64,000 bases of DNA from JAHRAW01 sp965243285 (GCA_965243285.1 OZ251537.1:992001-1056000), one strand, 5' to 3'. Numbered from the stretch's first letter, positions 1 through 9,618 are shown. The notes: a model not told the origin generated them from the letters alone. Numbers and translations: made by a program.

Positions 1-1
1 A

Positions 2-994
2 AGTTTCGCCTACGACAAACTGCTCATCGCCACCGGCGCGCGCCCGATAACGCCGCCCATCCCCGGCCTCGAGCACCCCAAAGTACGCACCTGCTGGACG
101 CTGCAAGACGCCCGCGCCATCGCCGCCGGGGTTGCACCGGGCGCGTCGGTGGTGTTAATCGGCGCTGGCTTCATCGGCTGCATCATCCTCGAGGCGTTAG
201 CATCCATCGGCGCGAAAATCACGGTTATCGAGATGGGCGAACGCATGGTGGTGCGCATGTTGGATGAAACCTGCGGCGCGCTGTTGCAAACCTGGTGCGA
301 GCAAAAGGGTATCGCGGTGCGCACCGCTTCGGTGGTCGCGTCCATCGATGCCGATAGCGATGCCGATAGCGATGGCGATAAAGCCGGCCAGCGGCTCGCG
401 GTGCGCATGGAAGGCGGCGATGTGGTGATGGCGGATTTCGTCATCAGCGCGGTCGGCGTGCGCCCGGCCGCGGATTTTTTGCAAGGCAGCGGCGTGCGGC
501 TGGAAAATGGCGCAGTGCGCGTGGATGAATTTATGGCCGCATCGCAAGCCGATATATTCGCCGCCGGCGATGTCGCGTGCGGCAAAGATTTTTCCAGCGG
601 CGGCTACAGCGTGCAGGCGATTCAACCCACCGCCGTGGAACACGCGCGCATCGCGGCGCACAATATGCACCGCAGCAGGTCGATAAAACACCACGGCGCG
701 GTGCCCATGAATGTGCTCGACACCATCGGTTTGATCTCGGCTTCGTACGGCTTGTGGGCCGGCGTCGACGGCGGCGACAGTTGCGAGCGGCTAGACGCGC
801 GCCGCTTCCGTTACATCCGCCTACGTTTCGCCGATGATCGCCTGGTCGGAGCCAACACCTTGGGGCTGACGCAGCACATCGGCGTCATCCGCGGCTTGAT
901 CCAAGGGCGCTTTGCATTGGGTAAATGGAAGCGCCGACTCATGGCGAATCCGTTGCTGCTGATGGAAGCCTATTTGGCGGCGACCCAGGGTTAA
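2..994 (+). CDS. FAD/NAD(P)-dependent oxidoreductase, 5' end cut by window
   Basis: Pyridine nucleotide-disulphide oxidoreductase family flavoprotein that would move electrons between NAD(P)H and a redox partner. The frame is open from the window edge, with the family motif YDKLLIATGARP near the edge, then the NAD-binding Rossmann motif VLIGAGFIGC and the second FAD motif DIFAAGDVA. The GTG at 149 lies inside the Rossmann motif, so it is not the true start. A DADSDADSDGD stretch (about 348-378) is a small in-frame tandem expansion. A MoaD-like gene and moaA follow on the same strand. That order recalls tungsten aldehyde:ferredoxin oxidoreductase loci, where an AorC-type flavoprotein sits beside a MoaD-like protein; this is inference because the catalytic genes would lie left of the window. 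The family is secure, the partner is not. Confidence 0.85.
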   Translation, partial: SFAYDKLLIATGARPITPPIPGLEHPKVRTCWTLQDARAIAAGVAPGASVVLIGAGFIGCIILEALASIGAKITVIEMGERMVVRMLDETCGALLQTWCEQKGIAVRTASVVASIDADSDADSDGDKAGQRLAVRMEGGDVVMADFVISAVGVRPAADFLQGSGVRLENGAVRVDEFMAASQADIFAAGDVACGKDFSSGGYSVQAIQPTAVEHARIAAHNMHRSRSIKHHGAVPMNVLDTIGLISASYGLWAGVDGGDSCERLDARRFRYIRLRFADDRLVGANTLGLTQHIGVIRGLIQGRFALGKWKRRLMANPLLLMEAYLAATQG

Positions 995-1107
995 TTTAAA
1001 TCCGGTTGATCTAAATCCGGTTGATTTAAGGTCGATGTATTGTCGATGTATCCCTCGATTTAGCGCCGCATTTATGTGCCAAATTAGCCGCCCGCCGGCC
1101 GCGCACC

Positions 1108-1356
1108 ATGAAAATTACCCTGAAATTATTTGCCGGGCTTAGCGATTATTTGCCCGCTGGCGCCGACGGCAACGCCATCGAAATTTGCGCGCCGCCGCCG
1201 CTCACCCCGCGCATGCTTATCGAGCAACACCGCCTGCCGCGCGCGGAAATCAAGATAGTGATGATAAACGGCGAATTTTTGCCGCCGGAGGCGCACCACA
1301 CGCCGCTGCAAGATGGCGATGTGATGGCGGTATGGCCGTCGATTCAAGGCGGGTGA
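1108..1356 (+). CDS. MoaD/ThiS-family sulphur carrier (molybdopterin or tungstopterin synthase small subunit-like)
   Basis: 82-residue beta-grasp ubiquitin-like protein whose C-terminus is IQGG. In MoaD the terminal Gly-Gly is adenylated and thiocarboxylated to donate sulphur during pterin dithiolene formation. Length and the ending (DGDVMAVWPSIQGG) match the family. The gene lies about 110 bp after the flavoprotein gene and about 300 bp before moaA, so all three may serve one molybdenum or tungsten enzyme. No MoaE is visible here, so it may be either the housekeeping MoaD or a dedicated paralogue of the AorD type. Confidence 0.85.
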   Translation: MKITLKLFAGLSDYLPAGADGNAIEICAPPPLTPRMLIEQHRLPRAEIKIVMINGEFLPPEAHHTPLQDGDVMAVWPSIQGG

Positions 1357-1533
1357 TGGCGCTTAGGTCGAAGTGGCGCGCCAGGCGAAAAAGGCGCGAT
1401 AAGCGGCCAAACATGGGCTGAACATGGGTCGACAATAGCCGCTGACAGGGCTAGTTCGCAGCCCGCGATGCCCACCGCCGAGCGTGGATTATTATCACGC
1501 GAGGGCCCATGTCGGTCGCCGCCGCCACCAGTT

Positions 1534-1586
1534 TTCGGCAAAATTCCGGCAAAATTCCGGCAAAATTCCGGCAAAATTCCGGTAAA
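1534..1586. repeat. 11-bp tandem repeat upstream of moaA
   Basis: About four to five head-to-tail copies of TTCCGGCAAAA, ending in degenerate copies. They lie in the gap between the MoaD-like gene and moaA. They stay open in the moaA frame and so create a false N-terminal extension of repeated residues. Similar 10-11 bp periodic arrays recur at 7311-7394, 9619-9730 and 48061-48150. Confidence 0.8.
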
Positions 1587-1652
1587 TTTTCGGTGGATTC
1601 CGTTTATTTTTTCGACTCCATCCGCACGCCTTCCGCCCCGCCTTTTAGTGCC

Positions 1653-2699
<1,047 letters not shown>

Positions 2700-2803
2700 C
2701 GCCGAGGTAGTTTGGTTGATGGATTAACTTAGCGCAGCGGCGTATAAAAACCACCGCCATCAGCAAAAATCTATCCGCGGTTGTCGGTTTAGTTACCTAA
2801 CGC

Positions 2804-2843
2804 ATAAAAAAACCCTGCGAGGCGGATGCCAGCGCAGGGTTTT
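2804..2843 (-). terminator. Rho-independent terminator of the histone-like gene
   Basis: Perfect 9-bp stem AACCCTGCG (2811-2819) with CGCAGGGTT (2833-2841) and a 13-nt loop. On the minus strand it is followed by a run of T residues (2806-2812 read in reverse). It lies about 50 bp past the stop of the minus-strand histone-like gene. Confidence 0.8.
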
Positions 2844-2895
2844 GTCGGGCGGTTTATGCGTTGCTACTATTTTGCAACGCATATACGCCGCCGAG

Positions 2896-3252
2896 TTATT
2901 TAGGCATGGGAATGCTAAACCCGGCTTTTTTTCGGCGGCCGTTTTTGGGAGGGCGACCGCGTTTTTTCTTCGAAACCTTTTTCTTGGAGGCTTTCTTCTT
3001 AGAAGATTTCTTCTTAGAAGCCTTCTTTTTAGAGTGCTTCTTTTTCGAAGCCTTCTTCTTAGAAGATTTCTTTTTGGAGACCTTCTTTTTAGAGGTCTTC
3101 TTTTTGGAGGATTTCTTTTTCGAAGTCTTCTTCTTCGAAGTTTTCTTGCTGACCTTCTTCTTGGAAGACTTCTTCTTAGAAGATTTCTTCTTGGAAATCT
3201 TCTTAGCGCTCATTTTGCGCTTTTTGGAGGTGGACTTCTTTTTCTTTGCCAT
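2896..3252 (-). CDS. Lysine-rich histone H1-like DNA-binding protein with AT-hook
   Basis: 118-residue highly basic protein built from about 20 repeats of a five-residue unit of the form SKKKx. A C-terminal KKRGRPPKNGRRKK segment follows, whose RGRPP core is an AT-hook. Such tails resemble bacterial H1-like proteins (Hc1, AlgP/AlgR3 type) that bind and compact DNA non-specifically. GAGG lies about 10 bases before the ATG, and a strong terminator follows. Coding on this strand is supported by the AT-hook, start signal and terminator; the opposite strand gives only a Phe-rich shadow frame. Repeat number probably varies between strains. The specific role (nucleoid compaction or regulation) is unknown. 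Confidence 0.85.
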   Translation of the reverse strand: MAKKKKSTSKKRKMSAKKISKKKSSKKKSSKKKVSKKTSKKKTSKKKSSKKKTSKKKVSKKKSSKKKASKKKHSKKKASKKKSSKKKASKKKVSKKKRGRPPKNGRRKKAGFSIPMPK

Positions 3253-3622
3253 TGGTGATTACCTCACGGTCGTCATGGAAAAATGGTTCGTGTCTGGATT
3301 CATCATGAGCGATGGTTAGGGTTTTAATTCCCGGCCCCATCGTGCTATCTTCAGACGCTGGATATTACAGATTAAAAGGTAGAACACAATACTATTAATG
3401 TCAAGGCTATTAATGTCAAGCGGCGGCGCTCATGCTTATGACATCGTCATAGATGTTCACCGAGGCCGAAAATGTTGCCAAATGCATGCACTCGAATAGT
3501 TGTGATTGCCGAGTGGTTGGTTTGATTCTGTTCATCGCTAAGTTTCGCGGATTCATCCGCCCTATTTAATCCAGCGCTACAATCGCCAGCCGCCACTTTA
3601 TTGCAAGTATGCCGTAAGCGTT
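3253..3622. other. Divergent intergenic region
   Basis: A 370-bp gap between the minus-strand histone-like gene and the plus-strand ATPase gene, expected to hold both promoters. A tandem pair of CTATTAATGTCAAG units lies at about 3390-3420. I see no further gene. Confidence 0.5.
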
Positions 3623-4432
3623 ATGCGCGAACCACCGCCGCTGAAACAATATCTCATCGAAGATGAGCCCTTTTACGCTGCGCAGGGCAACGAAATTGAG
3701 TTGTTCTGCGCGGCCTATCAAAATCGCATACCGGTGCTGCTAAAAGGCCCCACCGGTTGCGGCAAAACGCGCTTCATCGAGCATCTGGCATGGCGGCTGC
3801 GGCGACCGCTGGTCACGGTGTCATGTCATGATGATCTCACCGCCGCGGATTTGGTCGGGCGCTATTTGCTCATCGGCGGCGAAACGCGTTGGGTGGATGG
3901 CCCGCTAGCGCGCGCCGTGCGCGGCGGCGGCATCTGTTACCTCGATGAAATAGTCGAGGCGCGCAAGGACACCACTGTGGTCATCCACCCGTTAGCCGAC
4001 GATCGCCGGGTTTTGCCCATCGAGAAAACCGGCGAATTGCTGCGCGCGCCGGCGCAATTCTGCCTCGCTATTTCCTATAACCCCGGCTACCAGAGCGTGC
4101 TAAAAGACCTAAAGCAAAGCACCCGCCAGCGCTTTGTCGCCATCGAATTCGACTATCCGAGGGCCGCTCTCGAGGCCGATATTGTGGTCCGTGAATCCGG
4201 CATCGACCGCTCGGCGGCGGCGAAACTGGTCAAATACGCCGCCATGACCCGCAACCTCAAGGGCAGCGGCCTCGAAGAGGGCGCCAGCACCCGCCTGCTG
4301 GTGCACGCGGCCCAACTTATGACCACCGGCATCGAGCCGCGCAGCGCCTGTCGCGGCGCCATTTCCGAAGCCCTGACCGACGACCCCGACATGCTGATGG
4401 CGGTCAACGAACTGGGCGCCTCGTTGTTTTGA
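3623..4432 (+). CDS. CbbQ/NirQ/NorQ-type MoxR AAA+ ATPase, orphan
   Basis: 269-residue AAA+ ATPase with Walker A GPTGCGKT (residues 42-49), Walker B ICYLDE (about 104-109) and a CbbQ-like C-terminal domain. Family members act as hexameric activases or metal-insertion chaperones with a VWA-domain partner (CbbO, NorD) on Rubisco or nitric oxide reductase. Neither a VWA partner nor a client enzyme is nearby: rpiA follows 34 bp downstream and the histone-like gene lies upstream. The gene is intact and family assignment is firm. The client protein cannot be told from this window. Confidence 0.85.
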   Translation: MREPPPLKQYLIEDEPFYAAQGNEIELFCAAYQNRIPVLLKGPTGCGKTRFIEHLAWRLRRPLVTVSCHDDLTAADLVGRYLLIGGETRWVDGPLARAVRGGGICYLDEIVEARKDTTVVIHPLADDRRVLPIEKTGELLRAPAQFCLAISYNPGYQSVLKDLKQSTRQRFVAIEFDYPRAALEADIVVRESGIDRSAAAKLVKYAAMTRNLKGSGLEEGASTRLLVHAAQLMTTGIEPRSACRGAISEALTDDPDMLMAVNELGASLF

Positions 4433-4466
4433 GGGCCGCTATAAATCAACCCGCCATTAACATGGC

Positions 4467-5156
4467 ATGCATAAATCCGCCAACAACATGCTTAACAATT
4501 TAGCCGGCGATGCGTACAAACGCGCCGTCGCCGAGGCCGCCCTGGGGTATATCGAGGGCGGCGATGTGGTCGGCGTCGGCACCGGCAGCGCCGCCAATTT
4601 TTTCATCGATGGGCTCGCCAAAATCAAGCATAAAATAGACGGCGCCGTGGCCAGCTCCGAAGCCAGCGCCGAGCGGCTGCGCGCCCATGGCGTGCCGGTG
4701 TTTGATTTAAATCGCGTCGGCATACTGCCGATTTATGTCGATGGCGCCGACCAAGCCACCAAACATTTGCACCTCATCAAGGGCGGCGGCGGCGCCTTGA
4801 CGCGCGAAAAAATCGTCGCCCAAGCCAGTGAAAAATTCATCTGCATCGCCGAGCGCAGCAAATTGGTGGCGGTGTTGGGGGAATTTCCGCTGCCCCTAGA
4901 GGTTATCCCTATGGCGCAAAGTTTGGTTGGCCGCGCCCTCGCCGCCCTCGGCGCCCAGCCCAGCCTGCGCCCTGGATTCACCACCGACAACGGCAATATC
5001 ATCATCGATGCGCGCCATCTCAAGCTCGAAAACCCGGTGGACATGGAACGCCGACTCAATCAAATCCCCGGCGTGGTATCGGTCGGTTTATTCGCATTGC
5101 GCGGCGCCGACATATTGCTATTGGGCGGCGAATCCGGCCTCGAAGTGTTGCGGTGA
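4467..5156 (+). CDS. rpiA: Ribose-5-phosphate isomerase A
   Basis: Interconverts ribose 5-phosphate and ribulose 5-phosphate in the pentose phosphate pathway. The 229 residues carry the RpiA hallmarks GDVVGVGTGSAANFFID (phosphate loop), YVDGADQ (catalytic Asp), IKGGGGALTREKIVA and a C-terminal LLLGGESGLEV. Length is normal (E. coli about 219). An in-frame ATG at 4488 is an alternative start; neither start has a clear ribosome binding site. It lies close behind the ATPase gene and may be cotranscribed. Confidence 0.93.
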   Translation: MHKSANNMLNNLAGDAYKRAVAEAALGYIEGGDVVGVGTGSAANFFIDGLAKIKHKIDGAVASSEASAERLRAHGVPVFDLNRVGILPIYVDGADQATKHLHLIKGGGGALTREKIVAQASEKFICIAERSKLVAVLGEFPLPLEVIPMAQSLVGRALAALGAQPSLRPGFTTDNGNIIIDARHLKLENPVDMERRLNQIPGVVSVGLFALRGADILLLGGESGLEVLR

Positions 5157-5324
5157 AGTATCTCGCAAGCGCGATATTTCGAAGCGCAATGTTGAAGTGA
5201 ATGTCGATAGCGCGATTGCGGCAGATGCAACGCCGAATGTAGCGACGGATTCAGCGTCGAATGACTTGCTCGGCGGTTAGTCGCCAGTTTTCCTAATTTT
5301 TCCTGCAGCCAGCCGTAACTAGCC

Positions 5325-5597
5325 CTAACTTTTTTTGAGGCGAAAATGAAATTCATCGCCGGCGATAAACGAGGCCAGCAATTGATGGCCGGTTTGGGCG
5401 CACAAGGCAGCCAAATCCGGCGCTGAGCCGGGGTCGGTGCAGACCATGGCAAGCACTTCGCCGGCGGCCATGTCGCGCAGGGCTTGTTTGGCGCGCAACA
5501 CCGGCAGCGGGCAATTTAAGCCGCGCGCATCGAGTTCGCGGTCGGCGGCCTGGTCGGCGGCCTGGTCGGTGGTATCGGGCATGATTTTGGCAAGCAT
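5325..5597 (-). CDS. tusA: TusA/SirA-family sulphur carrier
   Basis: Small sulphur-carrier protein that passes persulphide sulphur, for example to tRNA 2-thiouridine synthesis or other sulphur relays. The core ELDARGLNCPLPVLRAKQAL contains the family's active-site Cys in the CPxP motif. The frame is open back to 5747, but that extension is unlike TusA. I take the ATG at 5597; the ATG at 5582 (giving MPDTTDQ) is equally possible. It is divergent from the M48 protease gene. A short QAADQAADRELD repeat precedes the core. Confidence 0.85.
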   Translation of the reverse strand: MLAKIMPDTTDQAADQAADRELDARGLNCPLPVLRAKQALRDMAAGEVLAMVCTDPGSAPDLAALCAQTGHQLLASFIAGDEFHFRLKKS

Positions 5598-5786
5598 CGG
5601 GGGGATGAGGGGAGTGTCGGCCAACCACCGAGCGCCGCCGCTGATGGCTACAAAATCGTAACCCAAAATCGTAACCAGGCGCCTCGGCAGGCGGTAAATT
5701 ATCGCCCATCGCGGCCCCATCGCGGATAATAAGGCGCCGTTGGGCATAAACTACCGCCCCGCGCACATCACATATATATATCGATT

Positions 5787-7241
5787 ATGCCAAATCGCTT
5801 TTTTTCGCTGCTGCCCGTGGCGCTGCTCACGGCGGCGTTGTCGGCCTCGTCGCCGGCCGCCGATGAAGCCGCCGATGGCGCCGCCGAGACCGCCGAAACC
5901 AACGAAGCGCTGCCGGAATTGGGTGACAGCGCCGCCCAGGTGTTGTCGCCGAAGCAAGAAAAGCAGCTCGGGCAGCAATTTTTGCGGCGATTATTGCGCC
6001 ATCCCGACTATATCGGCGACCCGCATTTGAACAGATATCTCGAGCAACTCGGCGCTGCGGTGGCCGCCCCGGCCGCCATGCGCGAGCCGCCCATGCTGCA
6101 CTTGGTGGATGACTCGGCGCTGAACGCCTTCGCCGTGCCCGGCGGCCACATCGTATTGCACAGCGGGCTCATTTTGGCGGCCGAAGATGAGCATGAATTG
6201 GCCGCCGTGGTCGGCCATGAAACCGCCCATGTTTCCCAGCGCCACCTGCCGCGCATGTTGGCCAAGGCGCAAGCCAGCCAGTTTCCGGCCGCGGCGGCGT
6301 TGTTGGCGTCGTTGCTGGTCGGCGGCCAAGCTGGGCTTATCGGGTTTACCGTCGCCAACGCCGCGTTGCTGTCCAATCAACTCGCCTACACCCGGGATTT
6401 CGAGCGCGAGGCCGATGCCATCGGCATCAAATTGCTGGCGCAAGCCGGTTTTGACCCATCCGCCCTGGTGCGTTTTTTCGATAAATTGGATGACGGCGGC
6501 GCTCCGGAATTTTTGCGCACCCACCCGCTGTCGTACGCCCGCATCGCCGAGGCCGAGAGCCGCGCCGCCGCCTATCCGCCGCAAATTTATACCTCGGCGC
6601 GCGCCTTCTACCTCGCGCAGGCGAAAATCCGCGCCCTCTACGGCGGGCGGGCCGCGGAGGTGGTGGAATATTTTGAGAACGCCGCTGCGGCCACCGGCGA
6701 TGCGCGCGACGCCGCCCTCTACGGCCTCGCCCTAGCGCATAAAAAACAGCATCGCTTCGCCGAAGCCGCCGCCACCTTGGCGCCGTTGCTCGCAGCCCAT
6801 CCGCACGAGGTCGCCTTTCAGCTGGCGCGCGCCGACATCGACTTGGCGAGTGGCAACCCGGCCGCGGCCGCTGCCCGCCATCAGCGGCTGGTGGAGGCGC
6901 ACCCGCAGCGGCCTTATTTGACCCGTTACCTCGCCGCCTCGCTCATCGAAAGCGGCGACCCGGCGGCTGCCAAGCGCGTCATCCGCCGCCAATTACGCCG
7001 CCACAAAGATATGTTTGTTTTTTATCCCTTATTGTCGCGCAGCAATGTCAAACTCGGCTTACAAGCCGAAGCGCACCAAGCCAACGCCGAGTTTTACGCC
7101 GCCTTGGGCGAGTACAATGCCGCCGTTTCATCGCTAAAACTGGCGCTGCGCGAAGCCGATGCCGGCGGCTATCTGCACCACAGCATCACCGCGCGGCTCA
7201 GCCAAATCGAAGAAATCATCAAGCAACAACAAGGATTTTGA
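5787..7241 (+). CDS. Periplasmic M48 metalloprotease, BepA-like, with TPR-like C-terminus
   Basis: Signal peptide (basic start, hydrophobic core to about residue 20, SSPAADEA cleavage region), then an M48 peptidase domain with HETAH at residues 144-148 and the downstream FEREADAIG third-ligand region. Ala-rich helical TPR-like repeats follow from about 280 to the end. Order and length (484, E. coli BepA 487) match BepA, which helps assemble or degrade outer-membrane beta-barrel proteins such as LptD. A large autotransporter in this window would be a plausible client of outer-membrane quality control. It is divergent from tusA. Confidence 0.88.
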   Translation: MPNRFFSLLPVALLTAALSASSPAADEAADGAAETAETNEALPELGDSAAQVLSPKQEKQLGQQFLRRLLRHPDYIGDPHLNRYLEQLGAAVAAPAAMREPPMLHLVDDSALNAFAVPGGHIVLHSGLILAAEDEHELAAVVGHETAHVSQRHLPRMLAKAQASQFPAAAALLASLLVGGQAGLIGFTVANAALLSNQLAYTRDFEREADAIGIKLLAQAGFDPSALVRFFDKLDDGGAPEFLRTHPLSYARIAEAESRAAAYPPQIYTSARAFYLAQAKIRALYGGRAAEVVEYFENAAAATGDARDAALYGLALAHKKQHRFAEAAATLAPLLAAHPHEVAFQLARADIDLASGNPAAAAARHQRLVEAHPQRPYLTRYLAASLIESGDPAAAKRVIRRQLRRHKDMFVFYPLLSRSNVKLGLQAEAHQANAEFYAALGEYNAAVSSLKLALREADAGGYLHHSITARLSQIEEIIKQQQGF

Positions 7242-7310
7242 TGGCGCGGATTTTGATGCGCGGATGGTGATGGCGAAAGAGTGCTGGGAGGTTCCAGGTG
7301 ATTAGCCGCC

Positions 7311-7394
7311 AAATTTAGGCAAATTCAGGGGAATTTAGGCGAATTCCGGCGAATTCCGGCGAATTCCGGCAAATTCAGTCGAATTCCGGCGAAT
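7311..7394. repeat. 10-bp periodic tandem repeat
   Basis: About eight units of GAATTCCGGC and variants (GAATTTAGGC, AAATTCAGTC) lie in the gap between the convergent M48 protease and BioC-like genes. It shares its 10-bp period and GAATTC/CGCC flavour with arrays at 9619-9730 and 48061-48150. Confidence 0.8.
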
Positions 7395-7439
7395 CAGCAT
7401 GTCGCGGGAGCGATGTTTCGCGAATTAATCGGCGTATTT

Positions 7440-8348
7440 TCACCGCCCCGGCATGTGCGGCGGCGCGATTCGAACTTGGGCCGAGTGGGTTGCGGCCGGC
7501 GCCGTGGCGATGCCATAGATGAGTTCGTAGGTGATCGCCAGTGGTTCGCCGGCGGCGCGCAAACTCTCCAGCGCCGCGCAATAGCCGCGCCAGCGCGCCC
7601 GGCCGGTGAGGGTTTTACGCCGCGATGCCAAGATATTGGTGAAGCCCTCGCGGCGTAGGTCGGCGTAGAGCAATGCGGCGCGCGGGTAGGTCACCGTGAT
7701 GCAGTCCATGTCCATAATCGGGCCGACGAAGCCGCAATGCAGCAGTTGGTCGCCGATTAAATGCATATCGATGAACGGATGCACATGCGGCAAATCGTCC
7801 ACGCGACTCCACGCCCAGCGCACTTCTTGCAGCGTATCGGGGCCGAAGGTGCACAGCAATAACACGCCGCCGGGGCGCAATTTTTGCAACGCCGCGGCCC
7901 ACAATCCATCCAAATCCAACCACGCCGGCTGTAGGCAGATGATGACGGCGTCGAAATCGGCATCGCGGTCGGTGTCGCCCGCCGGCGAAGATTCCAGCAG
8001 CGAAAGGTGGGTGATGGTCGCCGCCAAATCCCACTGCGCGCCAGCGAAATCGATCAACAACAAGCGCGGCGATTCATGGGGTGATTCATTAGTCGATTTA
8101 TGCGGTGATTCATGCGGTGATTCATTAGGTGATTTATGGGGCGATTCATGGGTCGATTCATGGGTCGATTTAGGCGGGAATTCATGGGGTGCTGGCGCGG
8201 TGTTTTCGCCGCTGGCGGTGGCCGACTGGTGCATCGTCCAGCGCGTTTGCAGCGCGCCGCGCACCCGGGCGAGTAAATAATCCAGCCCGCCGGCGTGGTG
8301 TTTCCACCGCGCTTTGGTAGCGGAAATTTGCTTAATGTCTAATTCCAT
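7440..8348 (-). CDS. BioC-like methyltransferase homologue with eroded SAM site and repeat insertion
   Basis: The C-terminal two thirds look like malonyl-ACP O-methyltransferase BioC: LRPGGVLLLCTFGPDTLQEV (about 157-176), then HVHPFIDMHLIGDQLLHCGF and MDMDCITVTY. BioC masks malonyl-ACP as a methyl ester to start biotin synthesis. The region where motif I (glycine-rich E/DxGxGxG) should lie instead has LLLIDFAGAQWDLAA, preceded by a repeat of (S/T)(H/P/N)(E/K)S units at about residues 60-93. The frame is intact over 302 residues. Either motif I has diverged and the protein is catalytically altered, or it is decaying. It is divergent from comF. Confidence 0.75.
   Translation of the reverse strand: MELDIKQISATKARWKHHAGGLDYLLARVRGALQTRWTMHQSATASGENTAPAPHEFPPKSTHESTHESPHKSPNESPHESPHKSTNESPHESPRLLLIDFAGAQWDLAATITHLSLLESSPAGDTDRDADFDAVIICLQPAWLDLDGLWAAALQKLRPGGVLLLCTFGPDTLQEVRWAWSRVDDLPHVHPFIDMHLIGDQLLHCGFVGPIMDMDCITVTYPRAALLYADLRREGFTNILASRRKTLTGRARWRGYCAALESLRAAGEPLAITYELIYGIATAPAATHSAQVRIAPPHMPGR
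8070..8175 (-). repeat. 12-bp in-frame repeat inside the BioC-like gene
   Basis: Roughly nine degenerate copies of GATTCATGGGGT and GATTTATGGGGC (plus-strand spelling), all multiples of three. They encode the His/Glu/Ser/Pro repeat at residues 60-93 of the BioC-like protein. Confidence 0.85.
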
Positions 8349-8400
8349 CGCGCTGAGTTAGGCGAAAATGAGATTAATCTTTTGACCACCGCCGGGTTTT

Positions 8401-8474
8401 GTTAGGGTTTTTATGGGGTTTTGGGGTAATGCAAGCGGTTTTTTTATTGTTGGGTCAACAACCATATAATTCCC
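8401..8474 (-). mobile_element. Family B inverted-repeat element, left-half fragment
   Basis: Reverse complement of the left half of the complete family B element at 57405-57551. The ATAATTCCC terminus, the poly-T stretch, and the GGTAATGCAAGCGG and TTTTTATGGGG segments are all recognisable. The right half with the second terminal repeat is missing, so this is a relic. Confidence 0.75.
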
Positions 8475-8509
8475 TTTTGTTAGGGGCTGGATGAGGGGCA
8501 TGGTGTGGA

Positions 8510-8823
8510 CGGGTGATTTTGATTTGGCTTTTGGTTTTCGCTTTTGCTGTGGCTGTTGCTGTTGCTGTTGCTGTTAAGGTTTTGCTCCACCCTATCTTTT
8601 TAGGGGGGAGCCAAAACTGGCGGCTTCATCGTCAGTTTTGGTGGGGGGTGCGTTTGACTTTGATTTTCGCTTTTTGCTTTTGGCTTTTGGGCTTCTTCTT
8701 TACTCCCCAGCTAACAGAAAAATCAAAGCAACGGCGAAAAGCATTAAGTCAACCTCAACATCAAGGCAACCCCCTCCAAAAAGCCCAAAGCCAAACAACG
8801 TTAAGTATACAAATCCAAAATAA
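8510..8823. repeat. Relic of family A internal module (TTGGCT-type arms and hairpins)
   Basis: Contains TTTTGGCT/GTTGCT short repeats (8520-8580), GCTCCACCCTATCTTTTTAG followed by GGGGGAG, a CAAAACTGGCG...GTCAGTTTTG hairpin, then AGCCAAAA-type repeats to 8823. These match the interiors of the complete family A elements, but no terminal repeats remain. Its CTATCTTTTTAGG junction is the uninterrupted version of the site occupied by family C at 27156-27307. The Val/Ala-rich frame across it is not a gene. Confidence 0.7.
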
Positions 8824-8853
8824 ATGACAACGGCAACTACCAAGGTGGTGAAA

Positions 8854-9600
8854 ATGCGGCCGGCGACGCGCTTGGATGCATGGTTTAGCGCCTGGCTGCC
8901 CAAGCGGTGTCCGCTGTGCGCGGCGCCGGTGAGTAGCGGGTTTTGCGGCCATTGCCGGCCGTTGTTGCCGTGGATAACCGCCGCCTGCCAAACTTGCGGC
9001 GCGGAACTTCCACCCCAGGATGTCGCCTGGCACGCCGAGCAGAGCGAACAAACCGAGCAAGCCTGGCTAGCCGGCCAGTCGGCGAGGGTATGCGGCGCTT
9101 GCCTGGCGCAGCCGCCCTATTACGACCACGCGGTGATTCCGTTCAAGTATTTGCCGCCGGTGGCCGAGCACATCCGCGCCCTGAAATATCACCAGCAGTT
9201 GCGGTTTGCCGATGCCCTCGGGGCGATGATTTGCGAACGCGCCGCGCTAACGCCGCGCCCGGATGCGTTGGCGCCGGTGCCGTTGCACCCGCGCCGCTTG
9301 CGGCAACGCGGCTACAATCAGGCACTGGAAATCGCGCGCTGCATGGGGCGGCGATTAGGCATCGAGGTGTGCCATTCATCCATGGCGCGCATCAAAAACA
9401 CCACGCCGCAAGTCAGCCTCAGCAAAACGGCGCGGCAGCGCAATGTGCAAGGCGCGTTTTATGCCGCCGCCAGCCAATATCGGCATATCGCTGTGGTGGA
9501 TGATGTGGTCACCAGCGGCAGCACGGTGAACGCCGCGGCCCGAGCCTTGCGAGCCGCCGGCGCGGAGACCATCAGCATTTGGGCCGCGGCGCGGGCCTGA
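8854..9600 (+). CDS. comF: ComF-family amidophosphoribosyltransferase-like protein
   Basis: 248-residue ComF/GntX family protein. An N-terminal zinc-finger-like region (CPLCAAP, CGHC, CQTCG, CGACL) precedes a type I phosphoribosyltransferase domain with the PRPP-binding motif VVDDVVTSGST near the end. ComF supports DNA uptake in competent bacteria, although the biochemical step is unclear. Start chosen at 8854, where AAGGTGG lies about 10 bases upstream; an in-frame ATG at 8824 sits on the edge of a repeat relic. It is divergent from the BioC-like gene, a pairing common in gammaproteobacteria. Confidence 0.9.
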   Translation: MRPATRLDAWFSAWLPKRCPLCAAPVSSGFCGHCRPLLPWITAACQTCGAELPPQDVAWHAEQSEQTEQAWLAGQSARVCGACLAQPPYYDHAVIPFKYLPPVAEHIRALKYHQQLRFADALGAMICERAALTPRPDALAPVPLHPRRLRQRGYNQALEIARCMGRRLGIEVCHSSMARIKNTTPQVSLSKTARQRNVQGAFYAAASQYRHIAVVDDVVTSGSTVNAAARALRAAGAETISIWAAARA

Positions 9601-9618
9601 GGCGGGCCGCAAACGGCC

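Noticed and set aside
1509..1652. N-terminal extension of MoaA
   Set aside because: It is encoded by the 11-bp repeat array and has no MoaA similarity; the ATG at 1653 gives a normal-length protein.
2842..3319. Phe-rich plus-strand frames opposite the histone-like gene
   Set aside because: They are the complement of the Lys-rich AAG/AAA repeats. The minus-strand product has an AT-hook, ribosome site and terminator, while the Phe/Leu-rich frames have no recognisable features.
8513..8827. Val/Ala-rich 104-residue frame as a membrane protein
   Set aside because: It is translation of TTGCTG/TTGGCT repeats in a family A relic, with drifting repeats and no start signal.
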